Source of the DNA: Copromyces sp. CBS 386.78
Taxonomy: Eukaryota; Ascomycota; Sordariomycetes; Sordariales; Sordariaceae
NCBI GenBank assembly: GCA_030685235.1
Contig: MU839083.1
Coordinates: forward strand, 434,001-498,000
Direction: 5' to 3'
DNA: 64,000 nucleotides
The position numbers and the translations under genes are program-made. The notes under the pieces are model-generated. The model saw nothing but the letters and a program-made list of their open reading frames with translations. It was not told the DNA's origin and searched no databases. Each line of letters begins with the position of its first letter. Position 1 is the stretch's first letter. This document shows positions 48,560 through 60,934 of this stretch, one piece after another.

Positions 48560-50567
48560 TTAAAGATCGCCGAAGCCAATGTCGGATGCCATGTAGGTTC
48601 TGAATATAGCTGCGAGACAACTAAAGCGTATTGAATATATCAGCTTATCATCATCCGGATCAGAGCTGATAAAACAAAGGACGCGGGGACTATAGGAACA
48701 CTCACATCGCCATGCTCTGCCAAACTGAACAACCATTGGTAGCCATCCCGTTACGGTGATGATCTGACCGAATCCCCATTCATTTTCGGAATAGGAATTC
48801 CCCGCAACGTGGCTGGCAACTGCCCTGATATCGATGAAGGCCATTACATCAACCCACATTGAGATCATAATCAAGGTTTGAGTGGCAGGCTCCATAAAGC
48901 GCATTATCTTAAGAAGCCACAAGCCTATCAATGCCGGTAGCGTGTGTGTCCTAAATCCCATCTCAAGTTGGTTTCTTTTCACCACAGTCAGCGGCGCTCT
49001 GTTGTGCGGGATACAAAACAACCAAATAGGAATCAGTACCCATAACCGTTGCAAGTATATGGGCCAAGGGTTACCCTCAGAATTGAACCTCAGGCACTCA
49101 TTTTCGTGGCCTGATGTTTCATTGCATAGATTTTTGATGGCCGAAGGTATTAAGCTCAAACTGTACGTCAAAACAGGAAGGAAGAGACCGGATGTGCACA
49201 TTGGTGCAACTGCGCCGGTCTGGTTATTGAAGCGATATAATAGCAAGTGGGGTATGAGACAAAGAAGGACGGTAATAGAGAAGCGCATGGCAAACTGTCA
49301 AAGCAGGCCCTCGTACGGGCTATCCTGACCAGAATTGACATAGTCTAGCGGCAATTACAGCGGTAGCGGTGAAATAGAAGGATGAAACCCAAAACGCATT
49401 GAGGCACTTGTCCAGCGCATGGACGTATGCCAGCGTTTCATGCGGGCAGAGGTTGAGATCATGAGTCGAGCCTTTTCTGAATCTTCTCCTCCAGCCTAGA
49501 AACGCATAGGCAAGAAGAAATATGGTGGTGAGGATTGCTTGGATCATATATGTAACATATACCTGTTTGTGACACAGAAATTCTTAGCAAGTGGACTAAC
49601 GCACGAAGTGCCAACCTTTTTCCAGGAATTCTTGTGCTCGTTGCCTGAAGGGAAGACTCACACCAATACCGGCCAAATCCGGGTTTCCCTCCTACTCCAA
49701 GTTTCGGCAAAAGTCTAGTAGGGCAGGTATTGCTCTGGACTTCCCATACAAAGTTCTCGACAGAGTCGGCAGCAGTAGCCTCGGTGAAGCTGTACCAGTC
49801 GACGAGATTTCCATCCGTACCATTGGCGATGGTGGCGTTACTGCAGAAAGTAACGAGCTCTCGAAGAGAAAGCAACGGAAAGCTGTCGCTATTGTACTGA
49901 AACTGTAAAATATGTGCCGCAGACGGTCCAGCTGCCGTGCAGTTCTTTTCAGCATCAATCATCGAAAACGTGAGGTTAGCCAAGGGGTTGCTTTGATCCA
50001 TGACGAGCGAGGGCGCTTGTAAAGAGAAATTGACATGGCAAAAGATGGAGATGCCTTTGAGTGAGGCCATGGCATAGGGCGTTGGGAGTTGTACAGAACA
50101 TATACCAACTCCAGGTCGATATCGTGAAACACAAGAGGAAGCTTCCCTCTGCTCCTGAAAACCGTTGTGGAAGGTGGTCGTCCTGGGGACCTGATCGATG
50201 ATTGGCTGAGATCCTGGGAGCTGGAGGCCGTGTAACGTGGAGATGCGCCTATTTGCATCATAAGCGCCTTCCGTAGGAGCTGAAAACATACCGACATAAC
50301 GCACACTATCCAGAGTCCACCCGGATGAACCGCCCTATTGTGAGGAGTCGCTGAGTCTGACGAAGATGTGTACTCGTCGTGATTCGAAGCATCCTTCCCT
50401 TTGCCGTAGGCATGCTTGATGCAGACAGCCGCAACCGTTGTCGGGAACAGCGTCGGCGTCCAGTGAACGAGGCTCCTAGAAGGACAAGGCAACTTGGTCG
50501 CCTTGGGAACTTTCGGAGAATTGTAGAACGAGCTGCATGAGCACATAAAGTGGCCCGAAATAGCCAT
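48560..50567 (-). CDS. Multi-pass membrane protein locus, approximate, possibly decayed
   Basis: Several minus-strand coding blocks look like one spliced gene. About 50335 down to 49670 encodes an N-glycosylation-rich extracellular stretch starting near SGWTLDSVRYVGMFS and ending near GFGRYW. About 49575-49320 begins VYVTYMIQAILTTIFLLAYAFLG and contains two hydrophobic segments. About 49288-48560 has four or more further hydrophobic helices. This arrangement, an outer domain followed by several helices, resembles uncharacterised fungal plasma-membrane proteins. I could not close every exon junction in phase with GT-AG sites, and the N-terminal exon is unclear, so limits are approximate and the locus may be a pseudogene. 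The function is unknown. Confidence 0.5.
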
Positions 50568-50746
50568 CCGATTACTCTATCATCGTCGACAGAGTCCCGA
50601 CTTCTTCGATCGTCAAGTATAGCGGTGCACATAACCGCGAACATCCGCGGTATTTCAGCTGATCAACTGTGGTGAAATATACCGATCGAGAGAGGTTCAA
50701 GCTGTGTGTCTTATTTTTGAAGGCTAGCTATGACACGTCATGCTCA

Positions 50747-52268
50747 TCAAGGCTTGGTGTGAGTCTGCGGCCCTGCTTTGCTTCGGAAGTTGAGTCCGGG
50801 CGTAACCAAGACTTTTTGTTCGTCTGGGATTTGTTCTCCTAGGTTTTGTTCCTCTAGGGGCGACACTGGGATCTGCGTGGCGTCGGTGCATGTGCTGAGC
50901 GGTGTCATAGCCTGCTCCGAAATGTCCTTTTCCTTGTTGTAGTCTGTCGGTAACTCGAATCTGAATTCCGTATCCATTTCGACTGGTGCCACCTTTGAAT
51001 CGAGTTCCGATGGTAGTATCTTATCGGTATGTAACTCGGCCGAGCTTATTTCACTGTCTAGTTCCGTTCTACTCCCCGTCCCGGTGGTGCCTGGCAATTC
51101 AGGTGTACTGCCGGAGTCAGACCGCTGATGCCTTGCTTTCTTGGCTCTCTTTCTCTTAAGAAGCACAAAAGAAGCGACCAGTGTTCCAATAACGATTGCG
51201 ATCGCAACAGCCATGACGGCCCAGACCCAGCCAGCAACACTCTTTGGGCCCGAGCCCCTAGCTCCCGTTGGCGAAATAGGGGCCGTTGTTATGGTGCCGA
51301 AGCCTTTTGATACAGCTGCTGCTCCGTTGCTGTCTGTAGAGGTGACTACGCCTGTTGGTAGAGACGTGATCGTTTCTCCCTCTCCTGTGAAGCGAGCGGG
51401 TCTGTCGCCGCTAGACCAGCCAGTCCAGTCGGCACGTGTGACTGTCGCGATCACAAGCTCGGTGACCGTAATGGTTTTGCCAGTAAGTAAAGTATAGGTG
51501 TTTGTCTCTGTGGCCGAGGAGGTAGTCAACCAAGACGTATCAATGGACGAGCCGGTGCCGGTGGCGCTGGCTGTTGGGATGGCAGAATTCGTAGGTAGTA
51601 TGAATGGCGCCGTTTGTGTGATTACGAATGATGCTTTCGCAGTACCTGTTAGTTCTCCTGTGCCTGTGCCTGTGCCTGTTGGTACTTCAGGTTGAATGGT
51701 GCCAATGAGCGGTTGTGTGATCACTGGTTCGAGCGATTCAAGAGAGAGAGTGACAGTTGCCCCAACGCCGATACATTGCTGAATGGTGTCACCGAAAGAG
51801 GGTTCGATGTAATTTTCGTAAACATCAGCGTAAGCAGAATCATTTTTGGACTCGGTCTTGATACAGCTATTGCAAGAGTTAAACCTTGAGATAAGAGGGC
51901 CTTCAGCCACGCATAACTCTTCACGAGACAAAAGCGATTTAGATTCCAGAAAGGCGGCATCTGTGATGGCGTCAGTTAGTGACTGTGATGGCATCAGAAA
52001 TATGTGAGAGATTTGAGCACTTACCACATTGTTCAAAGCAACTCTGGGGCACTCCTAAAGCGATCCCATCTTTGGGCGTCAGGAAGTGGAAGTCCCACAT
52101 CTTGTTGATCCAAGGGGTGCCGTTGGCAGGCGGAAAAGACAGAATGGAGTAAGACGGGCCCGAGAGATGCTTGGGGACACAAGGAATGGTGGACTGGCGC
52201 GCCCATTTAAGAAAACTTAAGAGGGGGCTTTCAGGGGTACCATTTCCCAGTGGATGTGAGAGTGCCAT
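50747..52268 (-). CDS. Single-pass cell-surface protein with Ser/Thr-rich stalk
   Basis: Two exons, complement 51961-boundary model: exon 1 is 52025-52268 and exon 2 is 50747-51960, with a 64-nt GTAAGT...CAG intron. The join in phase gives CFEQCDAAFLESKS. The N-terminal outer region has paired cysteines (PSCF/CFEQC type, ELC, CNSC, QQC) over about 150 residues. A Thr/Ser/Gly-rich stalk follows that is likely O-glycosylated. Then comes one transmembrane helix (VWAVMAVAIAIVIGTLVASFVLL) with a KRKRAKK stop-transfer cluster, and an acidic cytosolic tail of about 120 residues. This is the layout of fungal wall-sensor or surface glycoproteins, but no WSC or CFEM domain is visible. No clear signal peptide is present at ATG 52268, so a 5' exon may be missing from this model. 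The function is not known. Confidence 0.72.
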
Positions 52269-53267
52269 TGCGATCCGTGAACAGGGGTCGTTTTGGGAGC
52301 CAAGCGAGCTAAGCCCATGCTAACATTGACTTCGGGTTACCGTTGCTGCCAAGGGCGAAGATCTCGTGAACATGGGCTTTGGGGTGCATAGCAAACACAA
52401 ATGAATCGTCGCTGGGACTAGAACAATATAGTGAAGTTCGAGCTGGGATCGGGGAAAAGGAAACACAATAGGTTGGAGGCCAAGAGATTCCTAGCTTTGC
52501 GGTACGTAGCTTGAGCCACGGGTCTGGATATGTCAGCATGTGCGCGGGTGTGAAAATGGTGATGGGTGATTGGTTCAGTCGGATGTTGAGGCCGAGGGAA
52601 GCTTCAGCCACAGCAAGCTTCCTTGTCAGGTCAACGCCACAAGTGACACATTAGAGGTACCCACTGAAACAGATGCACTAACACGCGCAGCTGGAGGCTA
52701 ACCACGTCATCAACGCATCTCGAGAGACAGTCGCACACAGTGACACAACGACAACCTATGGTAGGCAGAGACTCAGACACTCGGGAATCTCCCCCTCGAG
52801 TCCTCGACCTCGCGTCTCGCTCCCACGTGTAATGAGACTTAATTTTTTGACTTTCTTCCTTTTGCGCGTGTACACCTTGCTCACATATCCGTGGAAATCT
52901 AAACTTGCTTTTCCCCCTCCATTATGTCTCGGATCGCGTACTACCTCTCCCAGAGACAGAGCCAGAGTCAGAGCCCGAGCTTCCTCCTCCAACTGGCCTG
53001 AAAGAAAGTCACGGTCCCTGCAGGTCATGGGCCTGCTCACCTCTTTCTGCCCTCTGACTTTTCCTCTTTCGCAATAACCTCAACCCATATCGACTCGTAC
53101 TTATACATCTGTCCGTCCGGGTACAAACGCGTTCGTGGTTCTCTTCCTCTTGTTCAACATCTCGGTATAAGTGGCTGACGTCAGGTGCCTGCATAGGTAG
53201 CAACTCTATATCGTCCATCATTGCGCTTCCTCGTCGCGTCACCCTCGAGTCTAAGGGGGATCAAACC
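52269..53267. other. Divergent promoter region
   Basis: One kilobase lies between a minus-strand surface-protein gene and the plus-strand DDHD phospholipase. A 100-codon minus frame at 52309-52611 could be an upstream exon of the surface protein, but no in-phase splice was found. CT-rich sequence precedes the phospholipase start. Confidence 0.45.
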
Positions 53268-56200
53268 ATGTCCAACACTGCCGAGACCCATCATACCTTC
53301 GGCTCCTCCTGCCGATTAGCGCCCATCAACGAACCAGAACCCACCGACGGGCTCGAGGGCATCCCGCCCATCAACGCCCAGTTCTTCTACACTTCCGCCA
53401 TCCCTATCGATGACCCCTTGTCTGCCGCCACAACTGTTGGGTCCTCCGATACAAAAGCAGCGAACCTGCCACTACGACCCTTCTCTCCCGGCGATAACAG
53501 GGCGTTGGAAAGGGCATGGCTGGGCTTCTCCTCGGACAGGGACAGGAGGAATCACAGACACGCTCAAAGAAACCGGAGTCCGAGCCCGTCTCTCTCCAAG
53601 GAAAATGCCGAAAAACTTGCCGCTATCGTGGCCCTGCTGGCTGCCAAACACAAGGAAAAGCATGACCGGGAGGGCCACTCGGCCTTCTCAGCCCTGGCCA
53701 CCACTGAGAATGAGGACAACCACAGCGCCCCAGTATGTTGCGCCGAGCTTTCGATTGATGCTTCCGCAGAGTTAAGGAAAGAGTTTTGCGCCGTCACCAG
53801 ACGTCGCCAGCCATCCCTTGACCACGACCGTGTTATTCAGGAGGTCATGACCCAGTTAACGCGCCTGTGGGCAAATTCAGACACTGCTCAAGAGTCCTCG
53901 ACATTCAGGCCCTCAAGTGTCCCGCTTGGCACTAGCCCTCTCCAAAGGCTTTCGGGCTCCCTAGAGGTAAAGCCTTCCTCGTTCAACGATCACCAACTTC
54001 CGCTTTCCGCAGTTGGGAGGATGATCCCAAGGCCTCCGGTCATGGACGATGGAATCTCAGGCAAGCCGTTCGTTCGCGTCGAGTCACTCAGCCGGTCAGT
54101 CGGTGCTACACCAGAAGACAAGCCGTCCAGAGCATCATCTGTACGCGGCCTTCCCTCCCGGTTAGGAGGAAATGACACCCGAGCGGCCAAACGTATCGTC
54201 AAAGAGGCCATCCGTCAGGCCGAAGATTCGGTTGAGGTGCCTGTTGGCATCTCGAGATTGCACATGGTTTCGCTACCAGTTCTTCAAATGAAGCCGATAT
54301 ACTGGTCGCCTGTCAACGACATCTCCACAGTGCAACGTGCCACGTGGTTCTACAGGTGGGCATTGGCGCCTGTTTTGCCTTTCTTGATCGACAGCTGACA
54401 TTGATTCTCAGAGACACCATGACGCCCGTCGAACCTGTCGTCGCTAATCAACTAGAAGCTGGCTACCGAGAGTTACGAGTTTGGGGTCAAACCTGGAAGG
54501 ACGAACTGAAGTCGGCATTGGATGTCGGTGCGCTAGGCGAAGAAAAGATTTCGCACCCCTTATGGCCAGAAATTCCGGACAAGCGCCCCAAGGTCAAGGA
54601 CGACATCCCTCCCGAGCCACCAATATCGAGCGATCCGTTTTGCGCCGCCAGATGTTTTCGTGGAGAAGCCGCAGCAGAAGGGACACTCGAACCTGTGCAT
54701 CCCGATCAAGAATTGGCGCCGCCGCCACCCGAACCGTATGCTAACTTCCATGTCCTGTATAAGGACCAGACTGCCGCATTTCTCTTGAGGCCGAGCCTCA
54801 AACCTAGTGCATACCATGGAAGACGACCACTTCAAAAGATCATGAAAGGTATTACTGTGGGAATACCTGTGATGCGCGGTTTCGACCAGGCCATCTGGGA
54901 CAAGGTACACCAAAAGAAAGGTACATCGGCAAGTACAGCGCCGAAACGCAAAACGCCACGACAGACAACTGTTTCGGGAGATGGCTGTCCAGCATGTCAA
55001 GCAGAACAGGATCGCGGCCAAGTGACCGACCTTGTTTTCATTGCGCATGGTATCGGTCAAAAGTTTGCTGAGCGGGTTGAAAGTTTCCACTTTACACATT
55101 CCGTCAATGCTTTCCGAAGAGCTGTTAACATCGAGTTGGAGAATCCCATGATAAAGCCGGTGCTCCGGCCTGATCAGAATGGCATCATGGTGCTGCCTGT
55201 GAATTGGCGTCATCTCCTCAGCTTTGAAGATGGTGGCCCCAGCAAGGAAGAGGATTCGTCCGCATATACTCCTGACGGTTTCGGGCTGAAGGACATTGAA
55301 CCCAACACTATCCCTGCCGTGCGCAGTATGATCTCGGACGTCATGTTCGACATTCCCTTCTACATGTCTCATCATAAGCCAAAGATGATTGCCGCCCTCG
55401 TGGGTGAAGCAAACCGTGTGTATCGGTTATGGTGCAAGAACAATCCCGGCTTCGCCGACAAGGGCCGCGTCCACCTGATCGGCCACTCGCTCGGCAGCGC
55501 CATGGCAGTCGAAATCCTCTCTAAGCAACCAACCAGTGTTCCCCGACCGATGGATTTATCCAGCACAGAACCAGAAACGCGTCACTTCGAATTCGACACC
55601 ACCAACCTCTTCCTCCTCGGCAGCCCTGCCGCCTTCTTCCTCCTCCTAGAAAGGGGCAGTCTCGTTCCTCGGCGCGGCCGTCTCAAGCCCGGCGCAGACG
55701 CAGCCGACACGCTCAACAAGGACATAGTCGGCGACATTGGCCGCTTCGGCTGCATCGCCGTCGACAACATCTACAACATCCTCGCCAAGGAAGATCCTAT
55801 CGCCTACTTGCTAAACGGGACCATCGACCCCGTCTACGCCTCCAGCCTCAAAACCGCTTACGTCCCCACCTTCACCACGTCCTTCTTCAAATCTGTATCC
55901 GACTCCTTCCGCGGTTTAGCCGGTCTCTCAACCAACACCTCCGCACCCGCTTCTTCCAACCCTTCAAACTCCTCCGACCCTAACCAGCCCAACGACCAAA
56001 CCGGCCAGTCCCAAATGCTATCAACCTCCAAACCGCCCACCGTTCTCCGCCTCCCCTCGCAACTCGAACTAGAAGTGCACGATTTCTCACGGGAAGAAGT
56101 CGCGGAGAAAAAGGCCTTTCTGTTAAACGACAACGGCCAAATCGATTACTACCTGCGATCCGGCGGCGGGCCCCTAGAGATTCAATACTTGAATATGTTG

Positions 56201-56347
56201 AGCGCGCACACGAGCTATTGGTATAATATGGACTTGATACGGTTCTTGTGTATTGAGATTGGACGGCGGCCGGGCAGGGAGAATGGGTTGGGGGTGTTGA
56301 GGGCTGAGAAGATTGTTAAGTTGAGGAAGGGGGAGAGGATGGGGTAG
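53268..56347 (+). CDS. DDHD-domain phospholipase (PA-PLA1/Ddl1-like)
   Basis: Two exons, 53268-54355 and 54412-56347, with a 56-nt GTGGGC...CAG intron, encode 1,007 residues. Proteins of this family hydrolyse phosphatidic acid and other phospholipids at organelle membranes; the yeast relative is Ddl1. The first 330 or so residues are largely disordered and Ser/Pro-rich. The catalytic part has DLVFIAHGIGQKF, and then HLIGHSLGS with the nucleophile Ser722 in GHSLG at about 720-724. The C-terminal DDHD region (about 755-990) contains the LFLLGSPAAFFLLLERG stretch, a divergent acidic insert and the HDFSREEV...IDYYL...YLNMLSAHTSYW block. The start ATG 53268 has context AAACCATGTCC. The length fits the fungal family. 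Confidence 0.93.
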
Positions 56348-56890
56348 TAACCTATTTTTTAGAAGGGGATCTTTTGCGAATAGATGCTGGGGAGTGAAAG
56401 AGTGAGGGGGATTTGATGATGAGTTATGACGGGAATAACAGGAATAAACGACGGCGTTAGGATATGGGAGGGTTTTTAGAATTTTCTTTTTGCATTACGT
56501 TGCATTCGTTTGTATAACATTAGGGCGGTAGACTAATTCTATTGAAGAAAAAGACAAAAGAAAGACGGAAAGGGGGCTCAGCATTGTATTGTTTAGTTTG
56601 TTTGCACGTTACGGCTTGAAGAAAGGCAGTGGCATCTTTTTTGGCTTGATACCCTTTATCATTCTTATCATCATTAAACGAGCATTGTTTTTCAAGGTCC
56701 CTTTTTATGCACAACCGGCAAAAATTAGGCACGTCCCTACTCAAAAGTTAGTTACCCTTCGGTTGATATCGTTCGACGATACGTATCTAGTCTACATCAT
56801 ACAAGTAGAGGCATGTCGCTGTAGAAGCATTTTTCGTGGAAAGAACTTGTAAACAAGTATTAATAGGCACTAATTCTCCAAATCACAAGC
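56348..56890. other. Short intergenic region ahead of the 5S gene
   Basis: This holds the 3' region of the phospholipase gene and the upstream control region of the 5S rRNA gene. No protein gene is supported. Confidence 0.5.
56858..56866 (+). promoter_or_regulatory. TATA-like element upstream of 5S rRNA
   Basis: TATTAATAG lies about 25-33 bases before the 5S start. Neurospora 5S genes are known to need a TATA-like element near position -29 together with the internal control region, and the position fits. Confidence 0.65.
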
Positions 56891-57010
56891 ACATACGACC
56901 ATACCCACTGGAAAACTCGGGATCCCGTCCGCTCTCCCATAGATAAGCCAGTGAGGGCCAGACTAGTAGTTGGGTCGGTGACGACCAGCGAATCCCTGGT
57001 GTTGTATGTT
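56891..57010 (+). rRNA. 5S ribosomal RNA
   Basis: This 120-base sequence starts ACATACGACCAT and ends GTTGTATGTT, so the two ends pair into the terminal helix. The internal control region GATAAGCCAGTGAGGGCCAG is intact and the whole agrees with the Neurospora 5S sequence as I know it, apparently the common alpha type. It is an isolated copy between two protein genes, matching the dispersed, non-tandem organisation of 5S genes in Neurospora. A T-rich terminator follows directly. Its product joins the large ribosomal subunit and is made by RNA polymerase III. Confidence 0.97.
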
Positions 57011-57017
57011 ATTTTTC
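57011..57017 (+). terminator. Pol III terminator of 5S rRNA
   Basis: ATTTTTC immediately follows the mature 3' end; the five T residues fit a polymerase III stop. Confidence 0.8.
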
Positions 57018-58408
57018 TGCTTCTGTTGCTTTTTTTTGTTGTCTTTCTACTCCCTGCTGTTTTTTCCCCCTTCTCTCCTTTTACTATGGTCTCTTTTTTG
57101 TTAATTCTTATTGTCTATGCAGGTATGCAGTGTAGGTAAACCATTTTGGTGGAGAGAGGTAGTCAATCGCGTCATGCCGTTTTCGGCGACGATTATCACA
57201 CGGATACATACGCTCTCCCTACAATCTATTGTTCCCAGGAGACAGGTCGTATTCATGCCAAGTGGTCGTCATTGCGTAAAAACCGAATATGTTAAACGCG
57301 CATTGTAGTGCGCCGTCGCCCGTCTTTTGGACAGATACAAAGGCGTCGGGAGGATACAAGAAGACCTGTTTAAGAAGCTTTAACTGATCGCTGACCCGAC
57401 TGAATGTATCGCAAGCCTTCAAAGTAGTGGTTAGGTCGTCATTTAGTCGAGTGTCCCATCAGTGTTGGTGTTGAGAAGAACGGGAAAAAAAAAGGGGTCG
57501 ATATTTGTGTTTTCAAGACACACTGTGACAGGGTGACACCGGCCGCATCCTGTTCGACAGCCGTCACAATAAAGACAAAATCGAAAATTATTGAATGGAG
57601 ATAGCTATGATCAATCATCAGGTCTCAGCGTGGTTTCTGGTAGAATATTCCTTTTCATTTTGTACAAAATCCTACATTAATCAAACTATCCGATTATCTT
57701 GATATCCATCCATGTATGCATGAGCATGCCCACCATCTAGTTGGGACTGTTGCTCTTGCTGACAAATTACTCTGGACGCCCATAACGCCATCAATCCCTG
57801 CTTTCTTCCTTACTGCATCAATCATAATCGTGCCATCGTATCATAATCCATTCATGGCGTGTCTGTCACTGGCTGCCGCAACAATTTCCTCGAAGCCAGT
57901 GTGAAGAGATAACCTTTCATTATCGAGTCGGCTGATTGATCGTCATACCAGTAGTGTGTTGTGTAGTGAAACGCCGTGAGACCGTTTAGTACCCTGACCG
58001 AGTAGTAGCACATTCCCGTCCATCCGTCCCCCCAAACGCCGCGCTTCTGCTGAGAAAATAATGCAATGGTATCGTAGGTAAAAAGCCAAGGTGGAAATAA
58101 GAAAAGAAAGAGAGCCCCGTGGAAACCCCAGCGGATGGAACGCGAGCTCATTATCCGGTAGAGATATGTGGCTCTTCCAGGATCATGATTTTCCAGGCTT
58201 TGATCTTTCGATCATACGCCGTGTCCTGATACCCGCAGTCCAAATGACCTCTTCCATCCCAGCCCTCTTTCATTGCGATGGCGAAAAGAGTAAAAAGGTG
58301 GGATCAACCCAAACGCCGTCGCTTTGGCACTCCTGTTCGAAAAGATCAGAGAATGCCTCCGTTTTTAAAAAGAAAAATCGCCTTTCAATCTCATCATGTA
58401 GAATCACT
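57018..58408. other. Intergenic region between 5S rRNA and the RING ligase
   Basis: About 1.4 kb has only short frames. The right end should hold the 3' untranslated region of the minus-strand RING gene. T-rich simple sequence occurs near 57005-57075. Confidence 0.5.
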
Positions 58409-60010
58409 TCAAGCACAATCCGTACCTTCACCACGCAGCCTCTCGGGTCCATATGGCCTCCTTTGCCTTTCCGGAATCGCCGGAGTGGCCGCGGTCGCGC
58501 TCTGCTGTCCGTCCTCGTCCTCCGCCGCCTCGTCAATGCCATGGCCGTCCCTGCCCGTGGGCTCATGCTCGACCATGTTCTTGCGCTTCTTGCTCTCGGG
58601 CGCCTCCTCGACCTCAACGGACCGCCGGCAGACAGGGCAAGTGTTATGCACCTTGAGCCAGGGCGTGACGCACTCGCCGTGGAAGAAATGGTTGCAAGGG
58701 AGGAGGGTGGCCTTATCACCGAGCGTCATGTCGTCAACGCAGATGACGCACTTGGTCTTGTTGTTCTGGCAGCCCTTGAGCATCTGCTCATCAATGTCCT
58801 TAACCCGGAGCTTCTCGAGGGCGGCTTGAGAGGCCGGAGGAGCGCCACCTGGGTTCTGGGCGGCGTGCTGCTCGCGGAGCTGGGTGATGATGCGATCAAA
58901 GGCCTCTTGCGAGTAAACGCCGTCGTTAACGAAGTTAAGGTTGCCGAGGACGAGAGGACTGAAGGGGCTGAACATGGCGGAGAGCAAAACGTTCATAAGA
59001 CCAGCTGGTACAGGACCAGATCCCAAGGGGGCTGATTGCCCTTGAGTGGCTGGCTGAGGACCTTGCTGGGGCTGTTGCTGCTCAGAGACCTGTGGTTGTT
59101 CGCCATCGGATTGTTGCTGTTGCTGCGCAGTGCCCTCGGTCTGAGTGGTATTGGTCGTAGCATTGGATGCTGGAGGGGTGTGGACATGAGGAGGCCTAGG
59201 GGTGAAGAAGTGCAATCCAAAGAAGGTAATGGGGGACGGACCAGAAGCGGTAGAGCTGTTAGGAGTGGAGCCATTGGTAGATGTGTTGGAAGCATTGGAT
59301 GGCTGGTTATTAGGCTGCTCATTCGACTGCTGGGTAGATTGCGCCTGGCTATTTGGTTGTGAACCAGCTGGTTGCTGTTGAGACTGAGGGGCAATAGGCT
59401 CGGAAATGACGGTAGTGAAGAAGGTCACAGGAGGGAAGATGAAATGGATATCGAAGTGCTGAGTGTTGGTAGGGCGGGATCCAGATCGGGAGGCTTCGGT
59501 GTTGGAAGCATTGCTGTTCTGCTCCTGGCTGAGTCGGGTGTTGACCTCATCTGAAGTCTGAGTGCTTCCGCTAGTTGTTGATGGACGATTGCCTTCGGTC
59601 TGTGGTCTCGCATCGTCATGCTCGTTGTTCTCGGTGACATCCGGGGTCTCTGTATTGGAGTTTGTGGGCTGTTGAGACTCGGTCTCGGCAGAGGTAGCGG
59701 AACGGACAGATTGAGGGTCCTCCTCTTCAGGCGCGTCTTCTACGGTAGCAGGCACAGGCCGGCGGTGGAAATGACGCGGGTGATTCTCGGGCGTGACCTG
59801 GCGATCCTGTGTTAGTGTTGTCGTCCTGGTGTCCAGGGAAGTTGTTGGCGGGGTCTGGTTGCTGACAATTTCCGTGATTTCGCTGTTGCATGCAGGGCAC
59901 TCCAGGGATTCGCCCTGGCGCTGCCACTCGTGATGGCAGGCGTGGCAGTACATCTGGTCTGGTGAAGGAGTTGTGGAAGTCGACTCGTTGTTGTGTGTCG
60001 AGTCAGCCAT
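58409..60010 (-). CDS. RING-H2 E3 ubiquitin ligase with N-terminal zinc ribbon
   Basis: The product is one exon of 533 residues starting at ATG 60010 and resembles the RNF115/RNF126 class of ligases. An N-terminal zinc ribbon has Cys22, 25, 38 and 41 (CX2CX12CX2C), which in this class recognises ubiquitin or substrate. A long disordered middle rich in Gln, Ser, Asn and Pro (about 50-340) follows. The C-terminal RING-H2 spans residues 421-461 with all eight ligands (C421, C424, C439, H441, H444, C447, C458, C461) and the spacing CX2CX14CX1HX2HX2CX10CX2C. The PCNHFFHGECVTPWL stretch is typical of E2 binding. The function is ubiquitin transfer in the cytosol; the targets are unknown. The opposite strand is also open in places and is not a gene. 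Confidence 0.93.
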   Translation of the reverse strand: MADSTHNNESTSTTPSPDQMYCHACHHEWQRQGESLECPACNSEITEIVSNQTPPTTSLDTRTTTLTQDRQVTPENHPRHFHRRPVPATVEDAPEEEDPQSVRSATSAETESQQPTNSNTETPDVTENNEHDDARPQTEGNRPSTTSGSTQTSDEVNTRLSQEQNSNASNTEASRSGSRPTNTQHFDIHFIFPPVTFFTTVISEPIAPQSQQQPAGSQPNSQAQSTQQSNEQPNNQPSNASNTSTNGSTPNSSTASGPSPITFFGLHFFTPRPPHVHTPPASNATTNTTQTEGTAQQQQQSDGEQPQVSEQQQPQQGPQPATQGQSAPLGSGPVPAGLMNVLLSAMFSPFSPLVLGNLNFVNDGVYSQEAFDRIITQLREQHAAQNPGGAPPASQAALEKLRVKDIDEQMLKGCQNNKTKCVICVDDMTLGDKATLLPCNHFFHGECVTPWLKVHNTCPVCRRSVEVEEAPESKKRKNMVEHEPTGRDGHGIDEAAEDEDGQQSATAATPAIPERQRRPYGPERLRGEGTDCA

Positions 60011-60934
60011 GTTGGTGATAACCTGGCTTGGCAACTGGGGTATTCAGCTCCCGTATCCCGGAGGATATATCGAGTCAAAGGAGTCAGGCAATAGGACTCG
60101 GTGATGTGATTGGTTCAAAGGGAGTACAAGTGAGAGAATATTCAGGGACCAGACGGGTTATTTGTCTGGGGATATTGAAGCGGGATGTGAAATTATGAGG
60201 TGTAGGGTAGAGTAGAAGATTAAGATGTTGAGAAAAGAAGGGGGCAAGAATCAGATATCGAAGTCGAGATTGTGGATTTATAAAAAGGAAGGCAAGACCG
60301 CTACTTCTGTAGCCAAAGTGGTTTGATAATGAAGTGGAAGCTGCCCTCGTGGCCCTTTCCGTGGTTCGGTTCCAGATTGACGTTGCGTTGACGCGATTCG
60401 GGGATAGCGTTGGCACAGGCCCGTCACCGACAGAACTGCTCGTCGACAGCGCGGTTCCAGGGCCAGTTGTTGCCGTCAGCTCTTTCTAGAAACTGCGATT
60501 GTCGGCCGCCCCTTTCTACGAGGTGCTATGGAGGTCACCCTTGACCAATCACGTCACCCCACCAGCCACGAATTGCGATTACGAAGGAAACGTTGTGGCT
60601 GGTGCTGAATAAATGGCGCTTTCGGCAAGCGGTTCAACACGGGACGGCAGGGGTCGTCGCAGGGAATCGTCCAAATTCATCAAGCCGCACCTCCAAGTCA
60701 GCGGACGCATTTCGTCATCGCACTTTCGGGGCTCGCTTTGGTGGGTGTCAGGTGTGGTCCTTTGATTGATGTTGTCGTCTCAAAACATTTCTTTGATAGC
60801 AAACATCACGAGGTGCGAGTAAAGATGAAAGAGATTCGACCAATGGAAGTGAAGTGGTTGTGCATAGCAAAGCGTGCGATCGAGCTTTGCCTATCCTCTT
60901 AGGCTGGTTACTTTGTTCATTTTAACACACAAAG
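60011..60934. other. Promoter side of the RING gene and tRNA upstream region
   Basis: Nine hundred bases have no gene. CCAAT-type sequence (GACCAATCAC, 60543-60552) is present. The left part is presumably the RING gene promoter and leader. Confidence 0.5.

Noticed and set aside
58091..59035. Plus-strand frame of 314 codons
   Set aside because: It is largely antisense to the RING ligase exon; the Leu/Ala-rich content is a mirror of that gene.
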